34,462 nucleotides of DNA from the IMG/VR virus record IMGVR_UViG_3300009176_000055, positions 1 to 34,462 of that record, one strand, 5' to 3'. The number at the start of each line of letters is the position of its first letter. The stretch's first letter is position 1. This stretch comes from a virus. The translations under genes were made by a program, and so were the position numbers. Shown here one piece after another: positions 13,186 through 21,417 of this stretch. The notes beneath the pieces are model-generated. The model saw only the letters and a program-made list of their open reading frames with translations. It searched no databases and had not been told where the DNA came from.

Positions 13186-13926
13186 GCAGACCAGATTAGA
13201 CCGGGATCTGAATTTAATGTTCCACCCCGAAAATTCAAAGATCTAGGAGATGGATCTTTTGCTGAAACCCTTGCTCTAGAGCCTGGATCTATTGGGGGCG
13301 GGGGAGGCGGCGGAGGTCTTACTGACACTCAGCTAAGGGCAACTCCAGTGCCTGTAACAATCCCAACTCCTACCCCTGTGTCTGATAACGGAGGGTCTTT
13401 GACCGTGGACGGCACCGTGGCTATCTCTAACCCTACGGCCAACCCTGAGACAGGCCTAGCCAAGGACGCCACGCTTACTACAAGGCTCCCTGCGGCCCTG
13501 GATGCCGATGGTGGCCTCAAGGGTCACATTCAGAACTTCCCGGCCTCACAGGCCGTTACAGGGCCTCTCACGGACACTCAGCTACGCGCTACGCCGGTGC
13601 CCATCAGCGGCACCGTAACAGCTACCGGGCCGCTAACCGATACACAGTTAAGGGCCTCTGCGGTTCCAGTTTCAGGAACGGTTACTGTCTCAAACCCTAC
13701 TACGAACCCTGAAACGGGACTGGCAAAAGATGTAACTTTGGCCGCTCTTTCTGCCCTGGTAGGGACTGCTGTTGATTCTCCTGGGGCTTACACCCTTCTA
13801 GATAGACTTAGCAAGCTTCAGTCGATTAATAACCAGCAGCTTACGGCTCTTAAAACCCTGGTAGCCAACTCTGCTCCCAAGGTTATTCCTAAATATCAGA
13901 GCACTCTTCTACATCGCTCCCTCTAA
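13183..13926 (+). CDS. Fibre-like structural protein with internal repeats
   Basis: A 247-residue protein with a poly-Gly linker (about 33-45), then three copies of LTDTQLRA(T/S)(P/A)VP(V/I) and two copies of an NPETGLAKD block. Low-complexity Pro/Thr/Ala spacers separate them. The C-terminal part is helical (SKLQSINNQQLTALKTL). This repeat is common in phage tail or virion surface proteins and suggests an elongated beta structure. It is probably a virion fibre or decoration protein. The start is leaderless-type (CATAAT, 6 nt). Confidence 0.75.
   Translation: MADQIRPGSEFNVPPRKFKDLGDGSFAETLALEPGSIGGGGGGGGLTDTQLRATPVPVTIPTPTPVSDNGGSLTVDGTVAISNPTANPETGLAKDATLTTRLPAALDADGGLKGHIQNFPASQAVTGPLTDTQLRATPVPISGTVTATGPLTDTQLRASAVPVSGTVTVSNPTTNPETGLAKDVTLAALSALVGTAVDSPGAYTLLDRLSKLQSINNQQLTALKTLVANSAPKVIPKYQSTLLHRSL
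13318..13671 (+). repeat. Three protein-level repeats (LTDTQLRATPVPV type)
   Basis: Copies begin at 13318, 13567 and 13633. The peptide is conserved but the codons differ at many synonymous positions, so the repeats are old and kept by selection on the protein rather than recent DNA duplications. Confidence 0.7.
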
Positions 13927-13929
13927 AAT
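13924..13929 (+). promoter_or_regulatory. -10-like element
   Basis: TAAAAT ends 8 nt before ATG 13938 and overlaps the previous stop codon. AAGGA abuts the ATG directly, too close to act as a Shine-Dalgarno. Confidence 0.5.
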
Positions 13930-13937
13930 GAGAAGGA

Positions 13938-14294
13938 ATGGCACAGCAGACCGCAGTTAAGAGATCCTCAGTAGCCGCAGGCGCTAACACGGATACCATT
14001 GTTTTTACCCCCGCAGCAGGCGTTAAGTGCAAGCTTCTGACTTTTCATGTGGTTAATGAGGCTGCTGCTCAGGCCGCTGGTATGGCTTTTGAGCTTCGCT
14101 ATGGATCAAATATCATCGCCCTTGTGGGTTTTGATACTGCTACAGCAAACATTGGGGCTATGACTAAGCAGGCAGTTATTGCACATGAATTTATTGGAGA
14201 TGGAGTAACGACGGTAGTGGGTCGTAATTTAACGGCTCTGGCTGCTTCTTCCACCGCTGGCTACGTTGTAGCCTTTGATTCTAACTACGTTTAG
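13938..14294 (+). CDS. Small beta-rich virion protein
   Basis: A 118-residue Ala/Val-rich protein starting MAQQTAVKRSSVAAGANTDTIVF. Alternating strands fit a jelly-roll decoration or fibre-head fold. It resembles the genes at 14311 and 17400 in style, with early Ala/Gly/Thr strands and a C-terminal strand (TAGYVVAFDSNYV). No family name is certain. It is monocistronic in appearance, with a -10-like element before it and another before the next gene. Confidence 0.72.
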   Translation: MAQQTAVKRSSVAAGANTDTIVFTPAAGVKCKLLTFHVVNEAAAQAAGMAFELRYGSNIIALVGFDTATANIGAMTKQAVIAHEFIGDGVTTVVGRNLTALAASSTAGYVVAFDSNYV

Positions 14295-14298
14295 GCTC

Positions 14299-14304
14299 TA
14301 AGAT
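14299..14304 (+). promoter_or_regulatory. -10-like element
   Basis: TAAGAT ends 6 nt before ATG 14311; the gap is AAAGAG. No spaced Shine-Dalgarno. Confidence 0.6.
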
Positions 14305-14310
14305 AAAGAG

Positions 14311-14724
14311 ATGCCCATTTCTGGTGAATCCATTACCACTCAGATTCTTACGTCTCCAGATCCAGCCGCTGGATCCCAGATTACCTTTACAGCACCTGAT
14401 GATCTGGTTGTTCATTCATTGATATTTTCTTTTACTACTTCAGCCACTGTGGCTAACCGTCTAGTTGGGCTAACTGCTGATGATGGAACGACTATTTGGT
14501 GGAGAGGACAGCCTTCTATCTCAAACCAAGCAGCCTCTCTGACTTTTATTTACACAGCCTGGGAGGGGGCAGTTTTGTCTCCTACATCCTTCGGCGTTCA
14601 GATGCCTCTTCCAATCAATGGATTGAGACTTAGAAAGAATGATCGTATTGTTACCGTTTGTACGGCTTTCGATGCGGGAGATAACTATACGGCTATGACT
14701 GTGGCTGCTGAATTCCTGACCTAA
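14311..14724 (+). CDS. Small beta-rich virion protein
   Basis: A 137-residue protein starting MPISGESITTQILTSPDPAAG. Beta-strand pattern with TAPDDLVVHSLIFSFTTSATVANR and a C-terminal RKNDRIVTVCTAFDAGDNYTA. It is likely a jelly-roll decoration or fibre component by position and composition. No specific family is recognised. Confidence 0.7.
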   Translation: MPISGESITTQILTSPDPAAGSQITFTAPDDLVVHSLIFSFTTSATVANRLVGLTADDGTTIWWRGQPSISNQAASLTFIYTAWEGAVLSPTSFGVQMPLPINGLRLRKNDRIVTVCTAFDAGDNYTAMTVAAEFLT

Positions 14725-14726
14725 TC

Positions 14727-14732
14727 TAAAAT
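14727..14732 (+). promoter_or_regulatory. -10-like element
   Basis: TAAAAT ends 6 nt before GTG 14739; the gap is GAAGAG. Confidence 0.6.
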
Positions 14733-14738
14733 GAAGAG

Positions 14739-15182
14739 GTGGCTACGGAAACTGTCTCAATCAAGGGGAAGCTTCGGCTTGTCCTCAGGGATTCTCATGG
14801 AAACATAAAGGTAACGAGGACTTCTAATCTTGTAGTTACTGCCGGGAAGAACCATATTGCCGATCAACTTTCTTCGGCTCCTGGCGGTGGCGCTATGTCT
14901 CATATGGCTCTAGGCACCGGAACTACGGCCCCTGCTCTTGGGGATACAGCACTAGGAACTGAGATTGACAGGAATGCTCTTACCTCCAGAACTGACAACA
15001 ACAATGTCGTGACCTATATCGGCAACTGGGCAGCCGGTGATGCCACCAATGCGGCTATCGCAGAAGCCGGAATCTTTAATGCGGGAGCAGCAGGGACAAT
15101 GCTGGCTAGAGCAACTTTCACTCCTATTAACAAGACGGCCGGTGATACGTTGCAGGTCACTTGGACCGTAACGATTGGCTAA
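14739..15182 (+). CDS. Phage tail/fibre domain protein
   Basis: A 147-residue protein of a widespread phage type: a GKLRLVLRDSHGNIKVTRTSNLVVTAGKN beta-hairpin start, a central MSHMALGTGTT segment, and a C-terminal strand pair ending LQVTWTVTIG. This pattern is common in tail-associated and fibre-associated proteins. The start is leaderless-type. The stop forms TAATG with the next gene, so it leads a three-gene unit (14739, 15183, 16666). Confidence 0.75.
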   Translation: MATETVSIKGKLRLVLRDSHGNIKVTRTSNLVVTAGKNHIADQLSSAPGGGAMSHMALGTGTTAPALGDTALGTEIDRNALTSRTDNNNVVTYIGNWAAGDATNAAIAEAGIFNAGAAGTMLARATFTPINKTAGDTLQVTWTVTIG

Positions 15183-16666
15183 TGGACAGCATTCCGGATC
15201 TCACGGATCAAATGTGGGATGCTCTGATGCAGACCACCATTACAGGAAAGGAATACCTAAGGAAAGGTCAACCAGACACAGGCAAATGGGGCGAAGCTAA
15301 AGCATTGAGAGATAGGATCAAGAAACCTGTCCCTCTGAAACTCTCTCTTTCAGACAGTCCAACTATTATTGACAAAGTGGTTACTACACAAACAACAGTT
15401 CCAGTTGGTGGTGGGGGAGTTGTTCTCCCCAATCCAGGCAGCTTTTATGCACTCAAGTATTCAAATGATACTTGGCCGGTATCTGAGTTTGTTCATTACC
15501 CTAAGGCAGTTATTGATGCTGCAACTTACCCTAGTCTTACGACTATTAGAAATGCAAATCCAAATATTAAGCTCTATACCTACTGTCAGTTTATGTTTTG
15601 TAGGAATCCACAGCTTGCAGGTGTTCCTGCTGGAATTGGAAATGCTTCATTTGTTACTTTTGACGCAGCTCTAGCACACGACAACGCTAACCCTGGGGAT
15701 TTGTGGCTAATTAGAGATTCTGCTGGAAATCCTAAGCTAAGAAGCACTACTGGATATCTTCTCAATCTAGCTTCCGCAAGTCTAAGAACGCAAGCAAAAA
15801 CAAATCTAATGGCGATCATTAATGCTTACGCTGTAGATGGATTTTTCTTTGACGATGTAAATGGTCAAATTTCAGACCTAATTACCCTTCCGCCAGGATA
15901 TACAAATGCCACCTGGACAGATTTGATGATTGACTGGATGGATGATGTGCAAGATTTTCTGAGATCACAGGGCGTATATTGCCTTATGAACGCTGGTATG
16001 AGTGCAAATCCAAATGTTCCTGAAAACCCTGCCGGTGATTCTGCCTACTGGCCGCGTGTAGCTCCTCATGCAGATGGAATTATGGTTGAATACGCTTATT
16101 CAATTCAGGGACTTCCCACTCCTAATCCTCCGAACGGAGAGCCTGGAGGAATAGAAAATCCCTTAATGAATGTAGACCCAACTGCTTGGACAGGTCATTG
16201 GGATTCTTGGTATAAATCAGTAAAATTAATTCAAGACTTAAACCTAGATGTTTACACAATTATCTACGGATCTCAGGCTCTTGTTAATGGAACTGTTGAT
16301 TATGACAATCAAAAAATGCTCTATGGAAAAGCTTCTTATTTGCTGATAAGAAATAATATTAATGCAGGAGGATTTGCTTTTATTCAAAGCCCTAGAGGAG
16401 GAGCTAATAATGCGTCTCCATTTAGCCCACTCTGGACTACTGATATAGGTGTTCCTGAAGCACCAACCCTAGATCCGATTCTATCTCCCAACGAAGGGGT
16501 TGGATATAAGAGATACTTCACCAAGGGGGTAGTAGTAGTCAATCCTCATAAAGACACCCCTCAGTTGTTTAATCTTGGAGCGCCTTATACCTCTCTATAT
16601 GACAGTCTTCCTTATAGCCAGATCACTGTGGCTCCGCGCAGGGCTAGAATATTGACTAAACCCTAA
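15183..16666 (+). CDS. Glycoside-hydrolase-like (GHL15-type) virion protein
   Basis: A 494-residue protein starting at ATG 15183 within TAATG. The N-terminal 50 residues are a linker, then a Gly/Val stretch. From about residue 80 a TIM-barrel-like domain follows, with FYALKYSND, IKLYTYCQFM, an Asp-rich DGFFFDDVNG strand end (a likely acid/base or nucleophile site), YCLMNAGMSANP and DGIMVEYAYS. The C-terminal beta-sandwich (YFTKGVVVVNPHKDTPQLF) is typical of hypothetical glycosyl hydrolase families such as GHL15. It could degrade host surface polysaccharide as a depolymerase; activity and substrate are inference. Confidence 0.75.
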
Positions 16667-17385
16667 TGGCTAGCCCTCCTTTCGCAAATACGTTTGAAGG
16701 TGGCTCAGATGGAGTCACAATTTCCGGAGCAAACTCCGGAGGTGCTAGCGGCAACGCATTTAACCAGATCAATGGCTCTCCTACTTTCTCAGTAGACCAT
16801 CCTGCCCATGGAACTCTTGGTGTTAAATTTACTGATCCAGTTGCCCAAATGCTAGTTAGATGGATTGTTTGGGATGCTCCTGTTACTACTGATGTTTGGG
16901 TAAGAGGATATATCTGGATACCGGGGATTCCAACAGGACAGAGGTTAAGAGCAATAAATGTATCGGATAGCGCGGGTGGATCTTGCGCCTCTTTCCAGAT
17001 TACTACTGGTGGAGTAGTAGAAACTTTTCCGGCTCTTGGTACTGGAGTGCAAGGAACTCTACAGTTTCCCACTCAGGCAATTGTTCGCGTGGAAATGAGG
17101 GTTTTGCCTCACAATACTCTAGGACAAATTGAAATTCGCTGGTGGAGCACTCCGGACAGCCTGGGAACTCCCACTGAAACCGTATTGCAGACCAATTGCA
17201 ATACCTCAACTGGCACAGGAGCAAATCAGGGAAACTTTGGTGCCGGTGGATTCTTTCCTACCGTTCCATTTACTTGGTATTTGGATGATGTTGCCGTAAG
17301 CACTACGGGATGGATTGGTCCTTCTCAGGCCCCTCCTGCGGCTCCTACGCTCAGGGTTCTTAGAAGTCCTTATCGGCTGAACTAA
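16666..17385 (+). CDS. Concanavalin-like lectin-fold virion protein
   Basis: A 239-residue protein coupled to the previous gene by TAATG. The pattern suggests a laminin-G/concanavalin-like sandwich: an opening NTFEGGSDGVTIS, a central DVWVRGYIWIPGIPTG strand pair, VRVEMRVLPHNTLGQIEIRWW, and an FTWYLDDVAVSTTGWIGP closing strand. This fold often binds glycans, which fits its position behind the glycoside-hydrolase-like gene. It is probably a receptor-binding or surface protein. The family is inferred from pattern only. Confidence 0.7.
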   Translation: MASPPFANTFEGGSDGVTISGANSGGASGNAFNQINGSPTFSVDHPAHGTLGVKFTDPVAQMLVRWIVWDAPVTTDVWVRGYIWIPGIPTGQRLRAINVSDSAGGSCASFQITTGGVVETFPALGTGVQGTLQFPTQAIVRVEMRVLPHNTLGQIEIRWWSTPDSLGTPTETVLQTNCNTSTGTGANQGNFGAGGFFPTVPFTWYLDDVAVSTTGWIGPSQAPPAAPTLRVLRSPYRLN

Positions 17386-17387
17386 TC

Positions 17388-17393
17388 TATAAT
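17388..17393 (+). promoter_or_regulatory. -10-like element
   Basis: A perfect TATAAT ends 6 nt before GTG 17400. The gap CCCTTT has no Shine-Dalgarno and no -35 hexamer is apparent. Confidence 0.65.
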
Positions 17394-17399
17394 CCCTTT

Positions 17400-17831
17400 G
17401 TGGCCCGTTTTAGAAGCTCATTTAGAACCTCAGCAGGTTCTTCAACTCTGCCTATCGCTTCCCTATACGCACCTGCCGGTGGATCTGTTTATCTGAGGGA
17501 AATCTGGGTTACTAATACCACAGCTACAGACGTAGGAATAAGAGTTATCAGGCTTACTACTACGGGAACACAGGGTGCCGCTCAGACAGTCGCAGAAGAT
17601 GAAGATGGATCTGTTGCGGCTACCGCGTCTCCAAGAACCACTCATTCAGTAGCCCCTACTACGGCTGATGAAATTGGAAGAATCACTATTGGAGCAGCTA
17701 TTGGTGGTGGCGCAATTCTTCCTTTTGGTGAGCGTGGAATTAGAATCCCCGCAGGCACATCTAACGGAATCGGCCTTCTGCCTGTGGGAACCGGGCAGGT
17801 CTGCGATGTAACTCTGGTTTGGGACGAATAA
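17400..17831 (+). CDS. Beta-rich virion decoration-type protein
   Basis: A 143-residue Thr/Ala/Gly-rich protein starting MARFRSSFRTSAGSSTLPIASLYAPAGG. The strand arrangement, with YLREIWVTNTTATDVGIRVIRL and a closing VCDVTLVWDE, resembles jelly-roll phage decoration domains. Position and composition suggest a virion surface role. The start follows a consensus TATAAT. Confidence 0.72.
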   Translation: MARFRSSFRTSAGSSTLPIASLYAPAGGSVYLREIWVTNTTATDVGIRVIRLTTTGTQGAAQTVAEDEDGSVAATASPRTTHSVAPTTADEIGRITIGAAIGGGAILPFGERGIRIPAGTSNGIGLLPVGTGQVCDVTLVWDE

Positions 17832-17834
17832 ACT
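17829..17834 (+). promoter_or_regulatory. -10-like element
   Basis: TAAACT ends 6 nt before GTG 17841 and overlaps the previous stop codon. Confidence 0.5.
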
Positions 17835-17840
17835 AGAGAT

Positions 17841-18551
17841 GTGCCGCTTTTAGTCTCAGGAGGTAATCAAAGGCTTCTTCAAAGGCCTCCATCTTACGAG
17901 GCTAAACAGTATTACCCGACTTATCCAATCCTGCTAAACGCCCTAGCAGTTCTTTTCAACGTCAATATTGACGACTCAATTACTACTAGTGATGTATTGG
18001 CTAGCGGTTTTCAGATAGATGACACAGTTTCTGTATCGGATAATCTAACTAAGGACGCGATTGGAATCGCAGATTCAGTAGGCATTGCAGATAACCACTC
18101 AGAGCTTGGGGTTGCAATTGTCCCCCCAGGGATGGGATACCTTCTGGTTAGAGAGCCTGGAGGAATTGATCGCAAGGCATTGCTAGGCCCTTATCCACAG
18201 CTTATTGGTCCTGTTAAATTCCTGGTCGGTGTAAATAGATTTGATCTAGAAACCGATGCTGTCCCTCTTGCAGACCAGCCCTTCCTAGATAGACATCCAA
18301 ATACGGATGATGACATTCTTACGATGTCTGACAATATTGTGATCTCTACTACTGGGGCTAGAACTCTTGCTGATTCTCTAACCCTTGCAGATTTGATTAA
18401 TTTCCAGACTAGTTCTGGTAATAATCTCACTCAGGACATTACAGATTCTGTTGCCCTCGGAGACGCAGTTTCTATTTCAATCGGCGGGAACGTCTTTGAA
18501 CCGGTGTATGTTGCGCCGAGCCAGCAGGGTCCATACATGCGTTTGACATAG
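17841..18551 (+). CDS. Structural protein with D-S-V-x-x-x-D type repeats
   Basis: A 236-residue protein. After an N-terminal region with QRPPSYEAKQYYPTY, it contains degenerate short repeats with Asp flanking Ser/Thr/Val strands (DSITTSDVL, DTVSVSDNL, DSVGIADNH, and later DSLTLADLI, DSVALGDAV). Such repeats are typical of elongated, possibly calcium-binding, phage fibre or surface proteins. A middle segment (about 95-150) is non-repetitive. The binding role is inference. Confidence 0.7.
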   Translation: MPLLVSGGNQRLLQRPPSYEAKQYYPTYPILLNALAVLFNVNIDDSITTSDVLASGFQIDDTVSVSDNLTKDAIGIADSVGIADNHSELGVAIVPPGMGYLLVREPGGIDRKALLGPYPQLIGPVKFLVGVNRFDLETDAVPLADQPFLDRHPNTDDDILTMSDNIVISTTGARTLADSLTLADLINFQTSSGNNLTQDITDSVALGDAVSISIGGNVFEPVYVAPSQQGPYMRLT

Positions 18552-18554
18552 CCT

Positions 18555-18560
18555 TATAAT
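18555..18560 (+). promoter_or_regulatory. -10-like element
   Basis: TATAAT ends 6 nt before GTG 18567. The gap is GGAGGA, which touches the GTG with no spacing and so could not act as a normal Shine-Dalgarno. Confidence 0.6.
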
Positions 18561-18566
18561 GGAGGA

Positions 18567-18974
18567 GTGAACCCTGCCGTAATTATCGCTCTAATAGCGG
18601 CTTTTCTAGGCCCTCTTGTTACCTATCTAGTAACTGCCAGGAAGTTTTCTGGAACTATCACTACTTCTGCCGCAGAAGACCTGTGGGCTGAGTCTAAATC
18701 CATTAGACAGGACTATCAGAGGCGAATTGAGGAGCTAAATCATGTTGTAGCTAGCTGTCAAAAGCGTATTGGGATTCTTGAGAAGAGAAATGATGAACTT
18801 TATCTAGAAAACGGCAACCTTAAGAGAATGATTGAACAGCATGAAGAGACTATTTCTGAACTGAGATCTCTTGTTCATGATCTTTCAGATGAAAACAAAG
18901 CACTTAAGCTTGAGAACACCAATTTGAAGGCCCGAGTCCTAGAATTAGAGGAAGTAAACAATGGAAGAGCTTAG
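18567..18974 (+). CDS. Membrane-anchored coiled-coil protein
   Basis: A 135-residue protein with one N-terminal membrane helix (about residues 3-24, PAVIIALIAAFLGPLVTYLV), then a long heptad coiled coil from about 40 to the end (ELYLENGNLKRMIEQHEETI). It overlaps the next membrane gene by 14 nt, so the two are probably made together. Topology resembles phage spanin-like or membrane-tethered lysis accessory proteins, but it sits in the tail region, so an envelope-penetration role is equally possible. Confidence 0.7.
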   Translation: MNPAVIIALIAAFLGPLVTYLVTARKFSGTITTSAAEDLWAESKSIRQDYQRRIEELNHVVASCQKRIGILEKRNDELYLENGNLKRMIEQHEETISELRSLVHDLSDENKALKLENTNLKARVLELEEVNNGRA

Positions 18975-19329
18975 GAATGCATTTAAATGGCTTGCTGCGG
19001 CTACTGTTTTCTTATTTGTGGCCGTAGTTATTGCTGCTTCAGTTGCCTTTCTATCACTACAGCACAGATCTCAAGAAATTCAGGCTCTAGCCAAGCAGGG
19101 AGAGCAGGCTCATAAAGGAGAATGTGTTCTTAAAGAGGATCTAAGAGATAGAATCCAGACCTCAATTATTGACATTTCCAATGCAGAGCTTTATTTGGCT
19201 AAACATCCAGACGGAGTAGGGGGAATTACAAGGACAGACATTATCACTGCCCTCAATGTCAAAAAGGATCTACTCAAGAGCCAGAGGAGAACTCTCAATG
19301 CTCTATCAGTTGTAAAATGTGATGGATGA
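18961..19329 (+). CDS. Membrane protein with helical ectodomain
   Basis: A 122-residue protein. One strong membrane helix (about 13-33, AATVFLFVAVVIAASVAFLSL) is followed by a helical soluble part with two Cys (GECVLKEDL and VVKCDG). GAGGAAG upstream in the previous gene serves as Shine-Dalgarno, unlike most late genes here. With the gene at 18567 it forms a membrane pair. Its last codons contain the TAAAAT that precedes the next gene. Confidence 0.7.
   Translation: MEELRNAFKWLAAATVFLFVAVVIAASVAFLSLQHRSQEIQALAKQGEQAHKGECVLKEDLRDRIQTSIIDISNAELYLAKHPDGVGGITRTDIITALNVKKDLLKSQRRTLNALSVVKCDG
19313..19318 (+). promoter_or_regulatory. -10-like element within a coding end
   Basis: TAAAAT ends 7 nt before ATG 19326 and is read in the previous gene as part of Val-Lys-Cys. 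Confidence 0.5.
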
Positions 19330-19925
19330 ACTTCCTGGAACTCCAGAATGAGGTAATTTCAGACCGCTTTGATGAGGGGCGGAGGGACAGTATCAAGTCC
19401 TGGATCAACTACAGATATGGCCGGATCTGGGCGGCGGCAGACTGGACCTTCAAGCTTCAGACGGATCTTTTGTCAGTTGACCAAGGCACTCAGAATATTT
19501 CCAGAGGAACCAGAGGAGATATTCTCTCTATCTCAGACGGAACCTATGGCACTGGGTTTGATCCCATGTATGCCAACAGGCCTGAGGAGTTCTTTGATAA
19601 GTCAGTCCAGACGGCGGCCAGGCCCATTGGCTACACCATTATTGGGGATCTTATTTGGTTCAATGCTCCCCTGGATGTAACCCGTTCTTATCGGGTTATG
19701 AGCGAGACTAAGTTTGTGTTGCTCTCAGCAGACAGTGATATTCCAGCTATTCCAGAAGAGTTCCATTACATGCTTGTCCACGCTGCGGCTTCTGAGGGCT
19801 TGCTGAAAGAGAATGATCCATCTTGGCAGGGAGAGGAGCAACAGTACGAGGCTGCTCTGGACGGAATGAAAGAGGAATACCTCTCAAATGCTGTCTATTA
19901 CGATCATTTGCCCTCATGGCCCTAA
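19326..19925 (+). CDS. Head-tail adaptor (P22 gp4-like)
   Basis: A 199-residue protein starting MNFLELQNEVISDRFDEGRRDSIKSWINYRYGRIW. This opening is characteristic of short-tailed phage head-to-tail adaptor/connector proteins, whose helices pack under the portal. The middle is beta-rich (SISDGTYGTGFDP), and the end is helical with AASEGLLKENDPSWQGEEQQYEAAL. It is directly followed by the nozzle-like gene, the order expected in P22-like tails. Assignment is by pattern and context. Confidence 0.72.
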   Translation: MNFLELQNEVISDRFDEGRRDSIKSWINYRYGRIWAAADWTFKLQTDLLSVDQGTQNISRGTRGDILSISDGTYGTGFDPMYANRPEEFFDKSVQTAARPIGYTIIGDLIWFNAPLDVTRSYRVMSETKFVLLSADSDIPAIPEEFHYMLVHAAASEGLLKENDPSWQGEEQQYEAALDGMKEEYLSNAVYYDHLPSWP

Positions 19926-19928
19926 AAT
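19923..19928 (+). promoter_or_regulatory. -10-like element
   Basis: TAAAAT ends 6 nt before GTG 19935 and overlaps the adaptor stop codon. Confidence 0.6.
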
Positions 19929-19934
19929 AAAACT

Positions 19935-21407
19935 GTGGCCGCTAAAGACCTTATCTATAGAGATTTCTCCGGGGGAACCAATGCAAGGGACTGGCCTTCT
20001 GAGCTTTCTCCCAATGAATTTCCATATTCTCTTAACGTAACAATTGACGAGCGCGGTTACGCGCAGAAGCGCCTGGGATATGAGGATCGCATCGGCTCTG
20101 CCGTGGGAACTGGCCTAATCAGCAATCTATTCTACTGGGCTACTAATAACTCTGTTGTTTCCCAGATTGGGGTAAACCTTCACAAGGACGGAAATACCGC
20201 CTTCCATACCTTTACAAGCACAGATAGATGTGGTCTTTGCGAATTTGCTGGCAATCTTTTCATTACCCATCCTCTAGACGGCTGTTTTGTCTATGACGGC
20301 TCTACGGTAACTGCGGTTGCCTCTGGCCCTCGGGGGAATTCCTGCGCCACCTGGCAGAACAGGGTTTGGGTTAATGATCTTACCGCGCCCCCGCGTCTGT
20401 GGAGGAGCGACGTAGGGGTATCTACTTCCTTCGGGGCTACGAACTTTGTAGACATCAGAGAAAAGGACTCATCTCAAATTCGCTGCATTACAGGATCTTC
20501 TGGACTGGACATCGCAGGCCGTCCTGGTTTGCTGGTCTTCAAAGATTCCTCTGCCTACCGAATTAACGATCCATCTACTGGCGGATATCAGACGATTGAT
20601 CCTTCTGTCGGCTGCGGAAGCAATATTGGAGCTGTTACAGCTTATGGCCGAACTTATGTAATTTCCACACGGGGGATTTACTCCACGGATGGTCTTGACC
20701 CATGCCGAGAGGAGAGCCGACTTATGGAGCCGCTTTTCAATAAGTTGCAAATCAATCAGTCACGCCCAGATCTTTACTGCGCCGGTAGATACCAGGACAG
20801 GCTCTGGTTCTCCTTGCCTAGGGCAGGACAGAGCGCAAATTCAATTGCACTGGAATATCACCCAGAGAGTAAGTGGATTGTTGCTCACACTAATGCCGCC
20901 TCCGCTTATGCGGTTCTTACGCAGACTACAGATCTTGTTTTTGGATCTCCTACCACAAATAGGCTTTATAACTTGGCAAAGGGAGGTTCTGATGCAGGTG
21001 TTCCAATCACCTCTGCATTTCAGACGAGATGGGCAGAGCCTTCTGATGGAAGGAAGTCACGACTTCGTAAAGCCCGATTTGTTGGTCGTGGAACTTTCCA
21101 GGCTGACTATTTCAAGGACTATCAGAATGGTGCTTCTCAAACTGCTAGCCAGATCAATATCAATCCTGGTGGACTAATTTGGAACGAGGCTAACTGGAAT
21201 GAGGCTGAATGGGGACCTCTTTTCTTCCAGTCTTATCAGACCTTTTGGAGCCTTGGAACTTGCCGGGCTTTGTCTGTGTATATATCAGAAACTTCTTCTA
21301 TTTCTACCTCGGGGCTGACGGTGGCAGGAGGAGTGGTCCCTACAGAGATTGGTGCCTGGGAATTGGCTTATATTGATTTCCTGACTTATGACTTAGGCAC
21401 CGTTTAA
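19935..21407 (+). CDS. Tail nozzle/hub protein (P22 gp10-like beta-propeller)
   Basis: A 490-residue protein. The opening LIYRDFSGGTNARDWPSELSP followed by a KRLGYED segment is typical of short-tailed phage nozzle proteins, in which the chain lists a gridded set of propeller blades. Repeating blade-like strands include CEFAGNLFITHPLDGCFVYDG and RVWVNDLTAPPRLWRS, and TAYGRTYVISTRGIYSTDG follows. The length is close to P22 gp10 (about 470). It would extend the tail below the adaptor. Family level is inference from pattern. Confidence 0.75.
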   Translation: MAAKDLIYRDFSGGTNARDWPSELSPNEFPYSLNVTIDERGYAQKRLGYEDRIGSAVGTGLISNLFYWATNNSVVSQIGVNLHKDGNTAFHTFTSTDRCGLCEFAGNLFITHPLDGCFVYDGSTVTAVASGPRGNSCATWQNRVWVNDLTAPPRLWRSDVGVSTSFGATNFVDIREKDSSQIRCITGSSGLDIAGRPGLLVFKDSSAYRINDPSTGGYQTIDPSVGCGSNIGAVTAYGRTYVISTRGIYSTDGLDPCREESRLMEPLFNKLQINQSRPDLYCAGRYQDRLWFSLPRAGQSANSIALEYHPESKWIVAHTNAASAYAVLTQTTDLVFGSPTTNRLYNLAKGGSDAGVPITSAFQTRWAEPSDGRKSRLRKARFVGRGTFQADYFKDYQNGASQTASQININPGGLIWNEANWNEAEWGPLFFQSYQTFWSLGTCRALSVYISETSSISTSGLTVAGGVVPTEIGAWELAYIDFLTYDLGTV

Positions 21408-21410
21408 ACT
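21405..21410 (+). promoter_or_regulatory. -10-like element
   Basis: TAAACT ends 7 nt before ATG 21418 and overlaps the nozzle gene stop. Confidence 0.45.
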
Positions 21411-21417
21411 GTAAAGA

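Noticed and set aside
18542-18560. TTGACA before TATAAT upstream of 18567 as a full sigma-70 promoter
   Set aside because: TTGACA lies only about 7 nt from the TATAAT, far short of the 16-18 nt needed, so it is not a -35 for this element.
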